Positions 11,200 through 21,349 of a stretch of 64,000 nt of DNA are shown here, one piece after another. The translations under genes were made by a program, and so were the position numbers. Numbering within the stretch: position 1 is the stretch's first letter; each line of letters starts with the position of its first letter. Source of the stretch: Sporodiniella umbellata (lineage: Eukaryota > Mucoromycota > Mucoromycetes > Mucorales > Rhizopodaceae); assembly GCA_025677835.1 (NCBI GenBank), contig JAIXMR010000001.1:248001-312000 (forward strand). Reading direction: 5' to 3'. The notes beneath the pieces were generated by a model that saw only the letters and a list, made by a program, of their open reading frames with translations, searched no databases and had not been told where the DNA came from.

Positions 11200-11624
11200 A
11201 GAGATTGTTGGGTTTTCCTTACAAGAAATAAAAATAAAATTTTATTTGCTTGTTTTTTTTTTTTTTTGGCTTTTGAATAAAGTATACCAATCGAGAGGCA
11301 TTTCTTTCTTATCGGATTAAATTTGGTGATATTTTTGGTAGGGTTAGACAAAATAGTTTTTCGTTTTTTTTTTTTTTTAGCTTATTTTCCTTACCTTTTT
11401 TCTGAAAACTTGAGCAACAAAAACACTGGAAAAGTCGCAAAGGGAGAGATGGGTGAAATTCAGTTTGCAAGTTTCAGTGTGAAAACTCTAATTTTAGGCG
11501 GTACTAGGGAAGTTGGATTTAAGGTTTTGATCGGCGTTCCGGTCAGTCTAGAGCTTGAGTATTTCATAAAAATACAGTTCATGTGTTACCTCAAAAAGCT
11601 ACTCTATCAAAGGGTAGTCACTGT

Positions 11625-11855
11625 TTAACACGCGAGCAAAAATTATCTATAAGACTTGAATACAAGCAAAAAGGTACGTAGAGAGTCGCCTATCTCTAAA
11701 GGGTTGGGAAAAGGAGCATAGACTTACTGCGTAACAAACTAAACCAAACAAGTATCAAGGATTTTCAAAAACGAGAGGGAAACCACTACCAAAAGCAGGA
11801 TCTAGGCCTTCTCATGGTCTATTACGACCAACACTGGGAAAACAATTATCTAGGC
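11625..11855 (+). pseudogene. Possible decayed Tc1/mariner-type transposase fragment
   Basis: One frame gives LTREQKLSIRLEYKQKGT, a stop, RVAYL, a stop, then RVGKRSIDLLRNKLNQTSIK and further open codons to ~11855. The opening resembles a transposase helix-turn-helix start, and 'NQTSIKD' recalls the QTGSIKDRPRSGRP linker of Tc1-like transposases. At least two in-frame stops and no recognisable DDE core follow, so if real it is dead. Evidence is by eye only. Confidence 0.25.
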
Positions 11856-13671
11856 TAACGTTACGTCTAGCTAACGTGCATTTGAGCTATAGAAAGCCAC
11901 AGGCGCGAAAAGTGAAAATAACACCAAAGTCTTATTACTTGTTTACTGAATAAGGAAAAACAGAGCAGCTTCACTTAATGTGCTGGCAAAAAACCACACT
12001 CTGAAATTTATAATACTAGAACGACAATGCCTTTTGGGGTGACTTTACAACTTTAATGTATATATCTTTTACGATATTAAAGCCACCATAAACAGCACAC
12101 ATACTGGACCGCCAGTACTTTTTTTGAAGCAACCAAAAAACGATTTATATTTTGAAATTTCATTGGCCACTTTACAGCAGATTATTTGGAGCTTAAAAAA
12201 ATCCAGAAGGAACCTTAAAAACCAAACACATGAGGAAGGCTACACAACAAGGATTTTGGCTGAGATTTTAAAATTCAAAAAGTTGCGGAGTGTGTAAAAA
12301 GTCGTAACAGATTTGCTACAGACGGCCTATTAAGAAAAGCATCTGTCAGGGCTTTTTGCTATTACATTCACTACATTATATTATTAAAATACAAGGGCAG
12401 ACTTAAAAGCGCGTTTTTTTTTGCTTAAATTTGCAGCTATTAAAATGTAACTGTAGACCAAAATGGCTTTAGGTACACCCCAAGGTAAAAAAAAAAAACT
12501 AAAACCAAAACGGTTATAAGGTAACAGGAAATTCCGTCGTTCTCAGAGAACTGCAAAAATATTTACAATTGTTGCTACTGATAAAGAAATTTGAGAGCGA
12601 AACAAAATGCTATTGTCATTGATATAATACCATGTGAACACATTTGAAACAGATACTTTTTTGCTGCAAAAAGCTACATGGCCTTTTATCTAAAACAAGG
12701 TAGCCAAAAGATATGTAACCAAGATGCCTAATTATGTAAAGGACATACTGAACTATATTATCAGTGGGAAATTTAATAATGCTGATAGAACTGTAAGCGA
12801 AATGTATTAGGTATATACATCCTACAAGCACATTAGTTTCTACGCTCTAGCAAGTTATCACGGCATGTTTAGATTCAATACAATAGAAGTAATTAAAAAG
12901 CGATTTAAAAGAACAGCGGTCTATCTATCCATTTTAAAATGCAAAAGGAATAGTTTATCGTATTTCAAGACTCACCTTAGAGCTACAAAGCTCAAAGAAA
13001 ATAATAATAATAAAAACCTATCTCAATATATTAGCTTTCAAATACATAGAAAAAAGGATATAAACCAATCGACTCCATCGCTATCAACATTATCACCGTT
13101 GTCTAGCAACGATACCAGCATTTTATTTGTCTAGTAATTTTTTACTCATTTTGCTTTCTATAGCTGAATTATGTCAGTATCTCTATTCCATATTTGGTTA
13201 TTGTTTATCGCTTGCATTCTTTGTATATTTTTTACGCCTTTACAGTATAGCATCATTATATATATATAAAAGCTAGCCCTTTAGCGACCTATTATAAGGC
13301 TTAACCCATTACATATAGTTTAAGCTGTCCTTATATCTGGTGCTAAAATGTACTCCTGTTTGGACGATGTGTACTACATAATAAAAGAAAAGTTCAAACA
13401 TCTAATTTACTTAACTTCTTTTTTGTAAATACATGACGTGAGTATTTATGCTATGATTAATTGAGCTTTTATTCTCAAGATAAAATAAAAAAGCACTGTT
13501 TTCTTTTTCTTGCTTGACATATTTACAATTTGCAGATTTTTCTTCAGCAAAACTCAATCTCCTGTTAGCACGCTACCTTTGAGTATCGTTTTGCCAGTCT
13601 TTCTAAAATGAGACAAAAAAGGAGATTTTTATCTTATAAGACATATAATAAAAAGACAATCAAAAGTTTAC

Positions 13672-13723
13672 TCCCGATTGGTCGACACCTTGCTTCCAAA
13701 CAACTTAATACACTCAATCGGGA
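13672..13723. repeat. 9-bp inverted repeat around a 34-nt spacer
   Basis: CCCGATTG at ~13673-13680 is mirrored by CAATCGGG at ~13715-13722, just 20 bp left of the miniature element. It may be a stem-loop or another element end. Function unknown. Confidence 0.35.
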
Positions 13724-13743
13724 AATGATGTAACAACAACATA

Positions 13744-13819
13744 CAGTATTTCCAAAATCGATGTCGCGTTTTACAATATAAACTATAAAGAAAATACGAC
13801 ATCAATTTTGGAAACACTG
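13744..13819. mobile_element. 76-bp mariner-like miniature element (MITE)
   Basis: Near-perfect terminal inverted repeats of ~24 bp: the left end begins CAGTATTTCCAAAATCGATG and the right end, read inward, begins CAGTGTTTCCAAAATTGATG. Both ends carry CAGT/ACTG, and the element is flanked by TA on each side (13742-13743 and 13820-13821), the target duplication of Tc1/mariner elements. The interior of ~28 bp is non-coding. Confidence 0.75.
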
Positions 13820-14322
13820 TAGAAGGTTTTGGTTGCAGCACTTTCTTGAAAAAGAAGAAAGCAAAACAAATGCCAAATATGGATTTTAGAGATTATTCCA
13901 AAAAGTCGGCATTAAAAAGCAGCTTGATCGTGTAACTAAAAAGGAAATCTGCCGATCTTTACAAAAGGCCGAAGATAAGACCTTTAAGCATATTGATTTG
14001 CATTTTCAAACAAAAAAATTAATAAAGACATCAGCAAAAAAAAACCCTTTAGAGTATGAACAATGGCTTTAGTAAAAAGTATGGCAGTTGTTATTGACGA
14101 ACATAGTCCTATTTATCTACTAGAGCTTCGAAAGGGCTTGTTTCTGTTCTCTAAAGGCGTTGTATAATATGCACACTATCTTCGAGTTTTATATTGGTGA
14201 AGAGCTAACATGAGCGTGGGCTACTTGGTATATCATGTCAGCCCCTTCTCTCTTTTTCCAATCATGACTGTCTTACATAATAAAATACTTTAAAACAGAG
14301 AATGGTAAAGAAAAAAAAACGT

Positions 14323-15471
14323 TTATTTTTTAGAGGCTTCTTCCTCTTCATCATCTTCAGCCTTTCTCTTCAGACCCTTCATCTTTCTGGTTTGTATCTT
14401 GTTGAGATCTTGAGCGCCAAGATGGATACGTCCGTAAGTATCACCCATCTCATCCTTCTCAATATTCTTAGCCTTCTTGGTTGAAAGTTCCTTTGGCACC
14501 TTGGCAGCTGCTGACCACATATCAGCCTTGGGGAGGGTAGTCCTCCTCACTACAAAATCGTAATGAGGACCCATTTCTTCAAGCTCCACTCTAGGTGTTT
14601 TGACACCACTCTTTTTGAGTTGAACGGTGTATGTTCTAAACAGAATGCGTCCTTCGGGAGTGGCGGTCACACTGATGGCGTGCTCAATACCGGCCAAGTT
14701 TAAATGTGAAGTTTGTTCGCCGTTGAAGAAATCCAGAAAGTAATTCTTCAAATTTTTGTATGTTTCGTCAGTATCAAACTTCTCCCCGTTGAATATCATC
14801 AAAGGTTTTAATCCCAAAGAACATTTGGCACCCTGTCATATCAAAAAAGTATGTTAGACTAATAAACCAAAAGTTCCCCACTCCTTCTTTTTTATGTTAC
14901 AGAAACTTACGGGAATAGAGCCCATCCATTTTGAGTTCTCAATACCCAATTCATACATATCCAATAGTTGATGGTTGAATAGGCGCACAAATGTCAAATT
15001 GTGTGGTCTTTTTTTGGAGTGAGTGCCAACTACCAGGAAGGCACAGTCGTTTTTGGTTGAAAAAAACTCGAGCTTGGATTCATCTTCAAAAGGTTTGATT
15101 TCGTTTTTCTTTGAGAAATAAACAGCGTTGGGTCTCTTCAAAGCATACTAAGTAATATTAAATGATAAGTACATCAAAATAAATATGTAGACAAAAAAGA
15201 AAAAAGAGTGTTGGTGTCGTTATTTTTTCCTTTTTTTTTTTTTCTACTTTTTGTCTTACGCACCAAGTCTTTTAAAGCATCATTGACGATCTGACTTGTG
15301 GTAGATCCTTTGATGATCAAAGAATTTTTGGGGTTTTCTACTACTTTTGCTTCACGATTCTTCAAGAAACGCTTAGAGCGAGCGTTTTTGGGTTTACTAG
15401 TCAAAAGTTTAATTTTAATGCGACGTTTAAAGAAGCTGATTTGTCAAGTATACATACACTGTACGTAACAT
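14323..15471 (-). CDS. RPF2: Ribosome production factor 2 (Brix domain)
   Basis: Four exons: 15471-15458 (a 14-nt first exon), 15396-15264, 15147-14911, 14832-14323 (297 residues). The start MLRTV|KPKNARSKRFLKNREAK fits RPF2 and sets the tiny first exon, whose donor is a consensus GTATGT. Then come DLYALKRPNAVYFSKKN, GTHSKKRPHNLTFVRLFNHQLLDMYELGIEN, NGEKFDTDETYKNLKNYFLDFF and a Lys/Glu-rich tail. RPF2 with RRS1 recruits the 5S RNP to pre-60S particles in the nucleolus. The second donor (GTGCGT) is weak but keeps the frame. Stop is 95 bp from the next minus-strand gene upstream region. Confidence 0.93.
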
Positions 15472-15566
15472 TAATTTAGAATGAAGTTTAAAAAAGGTTC
15501 AAATAGAATAAAAAATAAAGGCAAATTCTAGGTTTAATACACAAGCGAAAATCAAGTCACAGTGGC

Positions 15567-17594
15567 TTATTTATTGGAGTACGGTGTCTTTTCCAGTGAC
15601 AGGCTTCTGAGCCTATTGAATTCCATCTTACGTTGGTTTCGGATAGCCATAAGTGAATCGTTAAGACCCAAGCTTTCGCATGCTTCTAACACAATTTCGT
15701 ACGATTTGTTGTCTGGCAGGACTTTCTCTATTTTCATATCATACCATATACTCATGACATCTGACATTTTTCCTTCCTTTTGAAGTCCCAGCATCAATTC
15801 GTTGTAAGCAGACACATCGAGCACGGTATTTGTTATTTTGGAGTCGTTTAGGATTTGCAGAGCGAGCCTGACATATCTTGAACTGGCGAGTGTCTTGATT
15901 AATATTGTGTAGGTTGCATGATCCGGCTGGGCAGCAGGGTGGTTATATTCCTTCATCTCTCTATAGCTGCTCACCATGTATCTACATGGGCCTCTTTTAG
16001 GCAATGCGAATTCGTCTTCTTCTGGTTCCTCATCATCAGGTACTTGGCTTTGCAACATGGCCATTTTGTCACTACAGACTGAAAGATAAATATTGTAGCT
16101 CCGAGTGTCCACTGGTATGCCCCAGCGTCTCATTTGGTTCCAAATATCTTTGATTTCTTTAATACGGATCTTTCTTTCTTCAGCCACGGCGAGTACACCT
16201 AAGAAAGCGTTCCAGTTGATAGTGTTTGGCTTTAGATGAAAATTGGACATCTGTTTTAAAAGTACTATTGCCCTGTTCAGATTTTTTTCTTTAGCGCACG
16301 CAGAGAGTAGGCTTGTATAAATGACATTGTCTGGTTCAATCTTCTGCCTCAACATATCGTCATATAAATCATACACGTCTTGGACAGATCTTGTATCACT
16401 TTTGTTAAAAGCGTCCATAAGAATAGCGTATGTAAAGCAGTCTAGAGTTGCTTTCTTTTTCAACATAGTCCCGTACATTTTGATGGACTCTTCGACTTGA
16501 CCAGTTTTAAGTAGGTAAGACAGTGCTGCGTTGTAGTCTCTTGTATTAGGCTCTTTGTTAAGCTCAACCACCTTGTTTAATCCCTCTACTGGATCCATTC
16601 CCATTGACTTGAAAAGTTTGATATTCACAAAATCGTCTAGCTGTAGAAGAGTCTGATAATACCTCTCTTTTTCTTTAGGGTATTTTTTACCATCAATTGT
16701 CTCTAAGGCCATGCTATAAACCGGTCCTGACGGTGCCATATTGCAAGCTTCCATATCTTCAACCAATTTGATAATTGCTTCCTGATCCTTAAGGTCTGAG
16801 TACAGATGAGCCATGGCACGATAAGGTTCATCTTGTAGTTCTACTTTTTGTTGTTTCATAAGTCTAAAGTAGTATTCACATCCTTTTCGATCTCCATGTA
16901 GCCTTAAGGCATGTATAGCAGTGGTATAAGGACGGTGGCTGTGTGGCATTAGATCTTTCTCAATAAGTTTATTCATTATTTGGCGAATGTCACTTTTTTT
17001 CCCTAGCAGTCTTGCACCGTTCATCAGTGTACAAATTGAGGTGATATGTGTTTCTTCGTGTTCGACCCAGATAGTAGTATGACAAAGCCCATCAAATACT
17101 GCTCTGGCAGATTTGAGTTGCCCATTACGAATGTAAGAGAACATCAGCATATTACAAAGAAGAAGAAAAGTACTTTCAAGCTCTTTTTGTTGCTGCATAC
17201 GAACACTCACATCTCGTAAAAGAGTTTGTAAGCGATCTACAAGTATAGAGTACTGGCGACTTTTTCTCTGAGCGTACATGGCTGTCATTACATAAACTTG
17301 GTGATCGATTATTTCAGGATTGTTTTCTTTTGTTTTTTCGTATTTTTTCCAGTAATTTAGGTTGCTGTCAAATACATAAGATATTTTTGATGAATCTTGA
17401 TCAAGGTCCGAGACTGTCTCTACTTCTTTCAGGTCAGCCGTAGCTGTAAAATCGCTGGGTTGGGTTTGATCGAGGGTTTCATGTGTAGTATAAAAATGCT
17501 TGAGTCCCAAAGGTGTTTTGTAAACATTACATTGTCCAGAAATGCGTGACCACAAGGGGTAGCTAGGCGATCGTGGCCAAATTTTTCTCAACAT
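15567..17594 (-). CDS. Pentatricopeptide-repeat (PPR) protein, probably mitochondrial
   Basis: Intronless, 675 residues from ATG 17594 (an in-frame TTG lies 12 bp upstream). The N-terminus MLRKIWPRSPSYPLWSRISG is basic and hydrophobic with no acids, fitting a mitochondrial presequence. Degenerate 35-residue PPR helices are visible from ~residue 160 onward, for example NAALSYLLKTGQVEESIKMY, TYAILMDAFNKSD, DNVIYTSLLSACAKEKNLNR and TYTILIKTLASSRYVRLALQ. PPR proteins bind organellar RNA. I cannot assign a yeast orthologue; Ccm1/Ppr-type RNA processing roles are possible. It is divergent from MRE11. Confidence 0.85.
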   Translation of the reverse strand: MLRKIWPRSPSYPLWSRISGQCNVYKTPLGLKHFYTTHETLDQTQPSDFTATADLKEVETVSDLDQDSSKISYVFDSNLNYWKKYEKTKENNPEIIDHQVYVMTAMYAQRKSRQYSILVDRLQTLLRDVSVRMQQQKELESTFLLLCNMLMFSYIRNGQLKSARAVFDGLCHTTIWVEHEETHITSICTLMNGARLLGKKSDIRQIMNKLIEKDLMPHSHRPYTTAIHALRLHGDRKGCEYYFRLMKQQKVELQDEPYRAMAHLYSDLKDQEAIIKLVEDMEACNMAPSGPVYSMALETIDGKKYPKEKERYYQTLLQLDDFVNIKLFKSMGMDPVEGLNKVVELNKEPNTRDYNAALSYLLKTGQVEESIKMYGTMLKKKATLDCFTYAILMDAFNKSDTRSVQDVYDLYDDMLRQKIEPDNVIYTSLLSACAKEKNLNRAIVLLKQMSNFHLKPNTINWNAFLGVLAVAEERKIRIKEIKDIWNQMRRWGIPVDTRSYNIYLSVCSDKMAMLQSQVPDDEEPEEDEFALPKRGPCRYMVSSYREMKEYNHPAAQPDHATYTILIKTLASSRYVRLALQILNDSKITNTVLDVSAYNELMLGLQKEGKMSDVMSIWYDMKIEKVLPDNKSYEIVLEACESLGLNDSLMAIRNQRKMEFNRLRSLSLEKTPYSNK

Positions 17595-17786
17595 AAGCAA
17601 AAACAACCTGTTTTTTTTTTTTTTTATTTTATTTTTTTATTTTATTTTTTATTTTATTTTTTAAGCTCCAAAAAGTTGTCACTATGTTATTAAATGTTGG
17701 CTTATTTTATACTGTCCATATTGTATTGAATCTCCCCCCACACATTCCTTCTCTCCATTATACCTTTGATAAATAAAAAAAAAAAA
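17595..17786. promoter_or_regulatory. Bidirectional promoter, PPR gene / MRE11
   Basis: 192 bp between divergent start codons, with a (TTTTA)n-like block at ~17615-17662 and an A run right before the MRE11 ATG. It must serve both genes. No factor site recognised. Confidence 0.5.
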
Positions 17787-19517
17787 ATGGAAGAATCCAA
17801 TGCCTTCAAGATTCTTATAGCTACCGACAACCACTTGGGGTACCTAGAAAGAGATCCCATTCGTGGGAAAGATTCCTTTGAGACTTTTGAAGAGATTCTT
17901 CAAATTGCCCAATTGCAGCAAGTTGATTTTGTAGTTTTGGGCGGTGATCTTTTTCATCATAATCGGCCGTCAATAGCAAGCCTTTACAAAGCCATGGATC
18001 TCTTAAAAACATACTGTCTTGGAGAAAAGCCAAGCAAAGTATGGATAGCAAGCGATCCTAACGCGACTTTTGCAGATGTACCCAATTATTTGAATCCTAA
18101 TCTGAACATCAGTCTTCCTATTTATTCGATCCACGGAAACCATGATGATCCTTCCGGCACAGACAATCTATGCCCGCTTAATTTATTATCAACGGCTGGT
18201 TTGATGAATTATTTTGGACAAAACACCAATGTAGAAGGTGTGGCGGTGCAACCTATTTTGATGCAGAAAGGCAGCTCCAAGCTAGCACTGTATGGTCTTG
18301 GTAGCATGCGAGAAGAGCGCCTGCATAGATTGTGGCGGGCAAACAAAGTAAAGTTTCTGCGCCCTGAAGAAGAGGAGTGGAAGGGATGTTTTAATATGTT
18401 TGTTTTTCATCAAAACCGAGCGCGGCACGGTCCTACGTCTCATATACCTGAGGAGTTTATTGATGGTTTTTTGGATTTGATACTATGGGGTCATGAGCAT
18501 GAGTGTCGAATTTACCCAGAGCAGTACGAAAGATTTGCAATTACTCAGCCTGGATCGTCTGTAGCCACGAGTCTTACCCAAGGCGAAGCAGAGCCCAAGC
18601 ATGTGGGCTTATTAACTATTGAGGGGGAAGATTTCAAGCTGGAAAAGATCCGACTCAGGACGATCCGACCCTTTCAGTTTACGGATGTCAAACTATCAGC
18701 GGTAGAGAACCTTCCAAGAACAGACACAAAGCGTATTCAGACATATTTAGAAGGTGTTGTTGAAGATTTGATTGAAAGAGCAAAAATAGAATGGTCGGAA
18801 TACACAAACTCAGAGCAGGATCCACAAACGATAATGCCGATTCCATTGATCCGAATAAGGGTAGACTATTCTGGAGGCTATGACACGTTTAATCCACAGC
18901 TGCTTGGACAAAAGTTTATTAAGCGGGTTGCCAATCCGAAGGATATTCTAAAGTTTCAAAAGAATACACAATCGTATCTAAAAAAACCTTCTGAAATGAT
19001 AAGCGACTTAGCCACGGCACTACCTGAAAGGCTGGACAGTGTGAGAGTTGAGGATCTGGCGAGCGAGATGTTATCCCGACGCTTGCAGATGCTTTCCGAA
19101 CCCAAGTTCAAGGAGACACTGTTGTCCTCTATTCAGAAAAGTGACAAAAGTGCTTTTTCCAACTATTTCACAGAATCTGTAGCACAATTCCGCGAAACTG
19201 TGTCACTGAACCCAGAAGAAACATCAGACGAGTACGTAAAAAGGAAGGCATTAGAGGCGAAAGAGAGAATCAATGCAGCCTATGACAGCCAGTCTGAAGT
19301 GCTTCCCTTTACAGGTTTGAGTGACAATTCTAGGAGTATGTCGGTCGATGATGTGGTGGCACCCACGTTGGAAGAGCGAGGTAATACAAATGATGACAAT
19401 CCAAGCTTAGACGAGATACTGGAAAGAGGCTGTCGTAGAGAGGCCCCTGAGCCAAGCCCTCCATCTACCCGCTCCAAACGAAGGGCGCTACCAAGTGTGC
19501 TGAACAGACGGAAATAA
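17787..19517 (+). CDS. MRE11: MRE11 double-strand-break repair nuclease
   Basis: Intronless, 576 residues. All phosphoesterase motifs are present: ATDNHLGY (residues 12-19), GGDLFHHNRPS, IHGNHDDPSG, FHQNRARHGPTSH and LILWGHEHEC, supplying the metal-binding Asp, His and Asn residues. A capping domain follows. The Mre11/Rad50/Nbs1 complex resects DNA ends. The C-terminal part after ~residue 430 is short: many MRE11 proteins are 600-700 residues with a long GAR/Arg-rich tail, whereas this ends in RSKRRALPSVLNRRK, a small basic patch that may still bind DNA. ATG 17787 follows a 13-A run and starts MEESNAFKILIATDNH. Confidence 0.95.
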   Translation: MEESNAFKILIATDNHLGYLERDPIRGKDSFETFEEILQIAQLQQVDFVVLGGDLFHHNRPSIASLYKAMDLLKTYCLGEKPSKVWIASDPNATFADVPNYLNPNLNISLPIYSIHGNHDDPSGTDNLCPLNLLSTAGLMNYFGQNTNVEGVAVQPILMQKGSSKLALYGLGSMREERLHRLWRANKVKFLRPEEEEWKGCFNMFVFHQNRARHGPTSHIPEEFIDGFLDLILWGHEHECRIYPEQYERFAITQPGSSVATSLTQGEAEPKHVGLLTIEGEDFKLEKIRLRTIRPFQFTDVKLSAVENLPRTDTKRIQTYLEGVVEDLIERAKIEWSEYTNSEQDPQTIMPIPLIRIRVDYSGGYDTFNPQLLGQKFIKRVANPKDILKFQKNTQSYLKKPSEMISDLATALPERLDSVRVEDLASEMLSRRLQMLSEPKFKETLLSSIQKSDKSAFSNYFTESVAQFRETVSLNPEETSDEYVKRKALEAKERINAAYDSQSEVLPFTGLSDNSRSMSVDDVVAPTLEERGNTNDDNPSLDEILERGCRREAPEPSPPSTRSKRRALPSVLNRRK

Positions 19518-19758
19518 ACAGGAACAATAAATAGCGTTTGATTAAAACAGGGGGCTGAAAGTTGCTTTTGTTTTTGTTTTTATGATGTGTTTATTTATTT
19601 TGTGTGTGTGTATGAGCCCATGTAGCCAGCCATTTTTTTTTGTTTCTTAAAAAAAGGAGGGGGTGTATTCAACAAATTATTTTAAAAGGATGATGAGGGA
19701 ATGAGATATAAATATATACATAGTTATTTTTTTTTTTGTTTGTTTGTTTGTTTAGGGG

Positions 19759-20397
19759 TTATGAGACATGAAAAAACTTTCGAAGTGCTTTCTTGGTCTT
19801 TGTTCTGAATTTCTTCAGCAGAGGGAGTTTTGTTTTCTTGGGAAGCGGGGGCAATGCTTTTTCTATAGGTTTTTCGGATTGTAAAAGAATGTCAGACAGT
19901 AACGAAGATTCGCTCGGTAAGTCAATCTCAATAGTTGGTGCAACGATACTAAGCCGTTTGCCTTCAAGTTCTTGGACAGAATCCAAGTTGCCAATATCAT
20001 TACCACCATAATATTCGTTTGCCTCTTCAGCCCAAGAGAGGCCTGGTAAAGTAAGCTCTGTTTGTGATGCCAGCATTGAGGTTTGTATAGAGTTAAAAAA
20101 GGCTTTCAGGCTGTCATGTAGCTCGGCTGTGTTGCCAGTAGCCAGACGGTGACTCATTTGCGCCAATATTTGTTTTTCTTCGTTTAATGGTGGTTCTTCC
20201 TGTACAGGGATATATTTTTTAAAGCTAAGGAAGTTGTTCAATTCATTCATTGACTTGTCATGGAAGGTAAACATAAAATCTTGAGTGGCCCAATCCATTG
20301 TTTCTGGGATTTTATAATCGAGTGGTGAGGATAATTTGGCTACACCCGCATCGGATGGGAAGAGGATGTCACTGGTATTATTGAATTCACAATCCAT
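19759..20397 (-). CDS. Hypothetical protein, basic C-terminus
   Basis: Intronless, 212 residues, convergent with MRE11 (241 bp between stops). Not recognised. The first 150 residues are acidic with short helices; the end is strongly basic and Pro/Lys-rich (ALPPLPKKTKLPLLKKF and following), ending KKALRKFFHVS. No transmembrane segment or zinc ligands. The open frame and well-behaved codon use support a real gene. Confidence 0.65.
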   Translation of the reverse strand: MDCEFNNTSDILFPSDAGVAKLSSPLDYKIPETMDWATQDFMFTFHDKSMNELNNFLSFKKYIPVQEEPPLNEEKQILAQMSHRLATGNTAELHDSLKAFFNSIQTSMLASQTELTLPGLSWAEEANEYYGGNDIGNLDSVQELEGKRLSIVAPTIEIDLPSESSLLSDILLQSEKPIEKALPPLPKKTKLPLLKKFRTKTKKALRKFFHVS

Positions 20398-20558
20398 TGT
20401 ATTTATCTTCTTTTTGAAATCTTTAATTAATTAATATTTCTTTTTTTTAATTTCTTTTCTATGTGAACAATAAGAAATAGCGAGGATTTTTTTTTTTTTT
20501 AAAAAAAAAAAGGGGGAAGGTTTTTATTTTCTCTTTCTGTTTATTTATAAGTGTAAGT

Positions 20559-20740
20559 ATGCTTGTATCACGCAAACTGTGGTGTAACAACGGAACAGAC
20601 CCTCCGACGCCTAATATAACTAATGTTTTTTTTAAACTTTTTATAGGATTTATTGAAGCTACAGCGCTTCGCGTTTAAAAATACAAAGGGGTATTAAAGC
20701 CGGAAGATCTAAATATGATATAGTAAAAGCCTAACACCCG

Positions 20741-20773
<33 letters not shown>

Positions 20774-21349
20774 GTGTCTTACGTGGGAAGCAAGAATTCA
20801 CCACTTGCCCTACGCCGGGGTTCATATTCATTGTAAACCCACAAGGACCGGTCTACAAGGTATTGTACAGCTCTTCCGAATACCATTCCATTTCCAATGT
20901 ATTTTACGTCATTTTTAGTACAAGGATTGCTGTTGTTATTAATTTCGCCAAAAAACAGAATAAAAACCAAGATATAAATACAGTTCTTTCTCCTAACCAA
21001 ACCATCTCTTTACAGACGATCTCTCCAAAAGACGGCTGGATCAAGCGTGCAGTTTAATTAGCATTTTCTCTACTTTCACAACCCAACAAAGCCTAGGCTG
21101 CCCCTGAAAATGTTGACGTGAGTAGAAAGACGAAACACAATCTAAATCCTTCAGGAAAGACTGGTCTTGGGTTGTCTTTTGTTCTATAAACGCTTACAGT
21201 CAAAGATGTCTGAAGACAGTGGTGTTACGCTTGCTGAACAAAAAGCTGACCATTTAATTAGCCTGTCAAAGCAAAAGCAGCAAACCTTAACAAACCCTCC
21301 CCTTGTTAACTTTAACCGGTTATTAGCCAAGAGTCATGAGTACGTTTGA
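20559..21349 (+). CDS. Unidentified spliced gene (3' exons supported, 5' end tentative)
   Basis: Four 3' exons join in frame: 20775-20859, 21016-21051, 21097-21117, 21200-21349. Introns end with good signals: CTAAC then a 30-T tract and ACAG before 20775, and CCTAAC...TTTACAG before 21016. The joined protein runs VLRGKQEFTTCPTPGFIFIV, NPQGPVYK, TISPKDGWIKRA, AAPENVD, then a helical tail from SKMSEDSGVTLAEQKADHLI to AKSHEYV. A tentative start is ATG 20559 (two codons), then an exon from GATTTATTG... (about 20643-20668). I do not recognise the product. The minus strand of the same block also has open frames, so the strand is not certain. Confidence 0.4.

Larger units (their letters stand above)
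11200..14322. other. 3.1-kb gene-poor region with element relics
   Basis: No intact gene seen. It holds a decayed reading stretch at ~11625-11855 that looks transposase-like, a miniature mariner-type element at 13744-13819, a 9-bp inverted repeat near 13672-13723, and an open stretch without a start codon at ~13895-14092. Many stops in all frames elsewhere. Confidence 0.5.
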
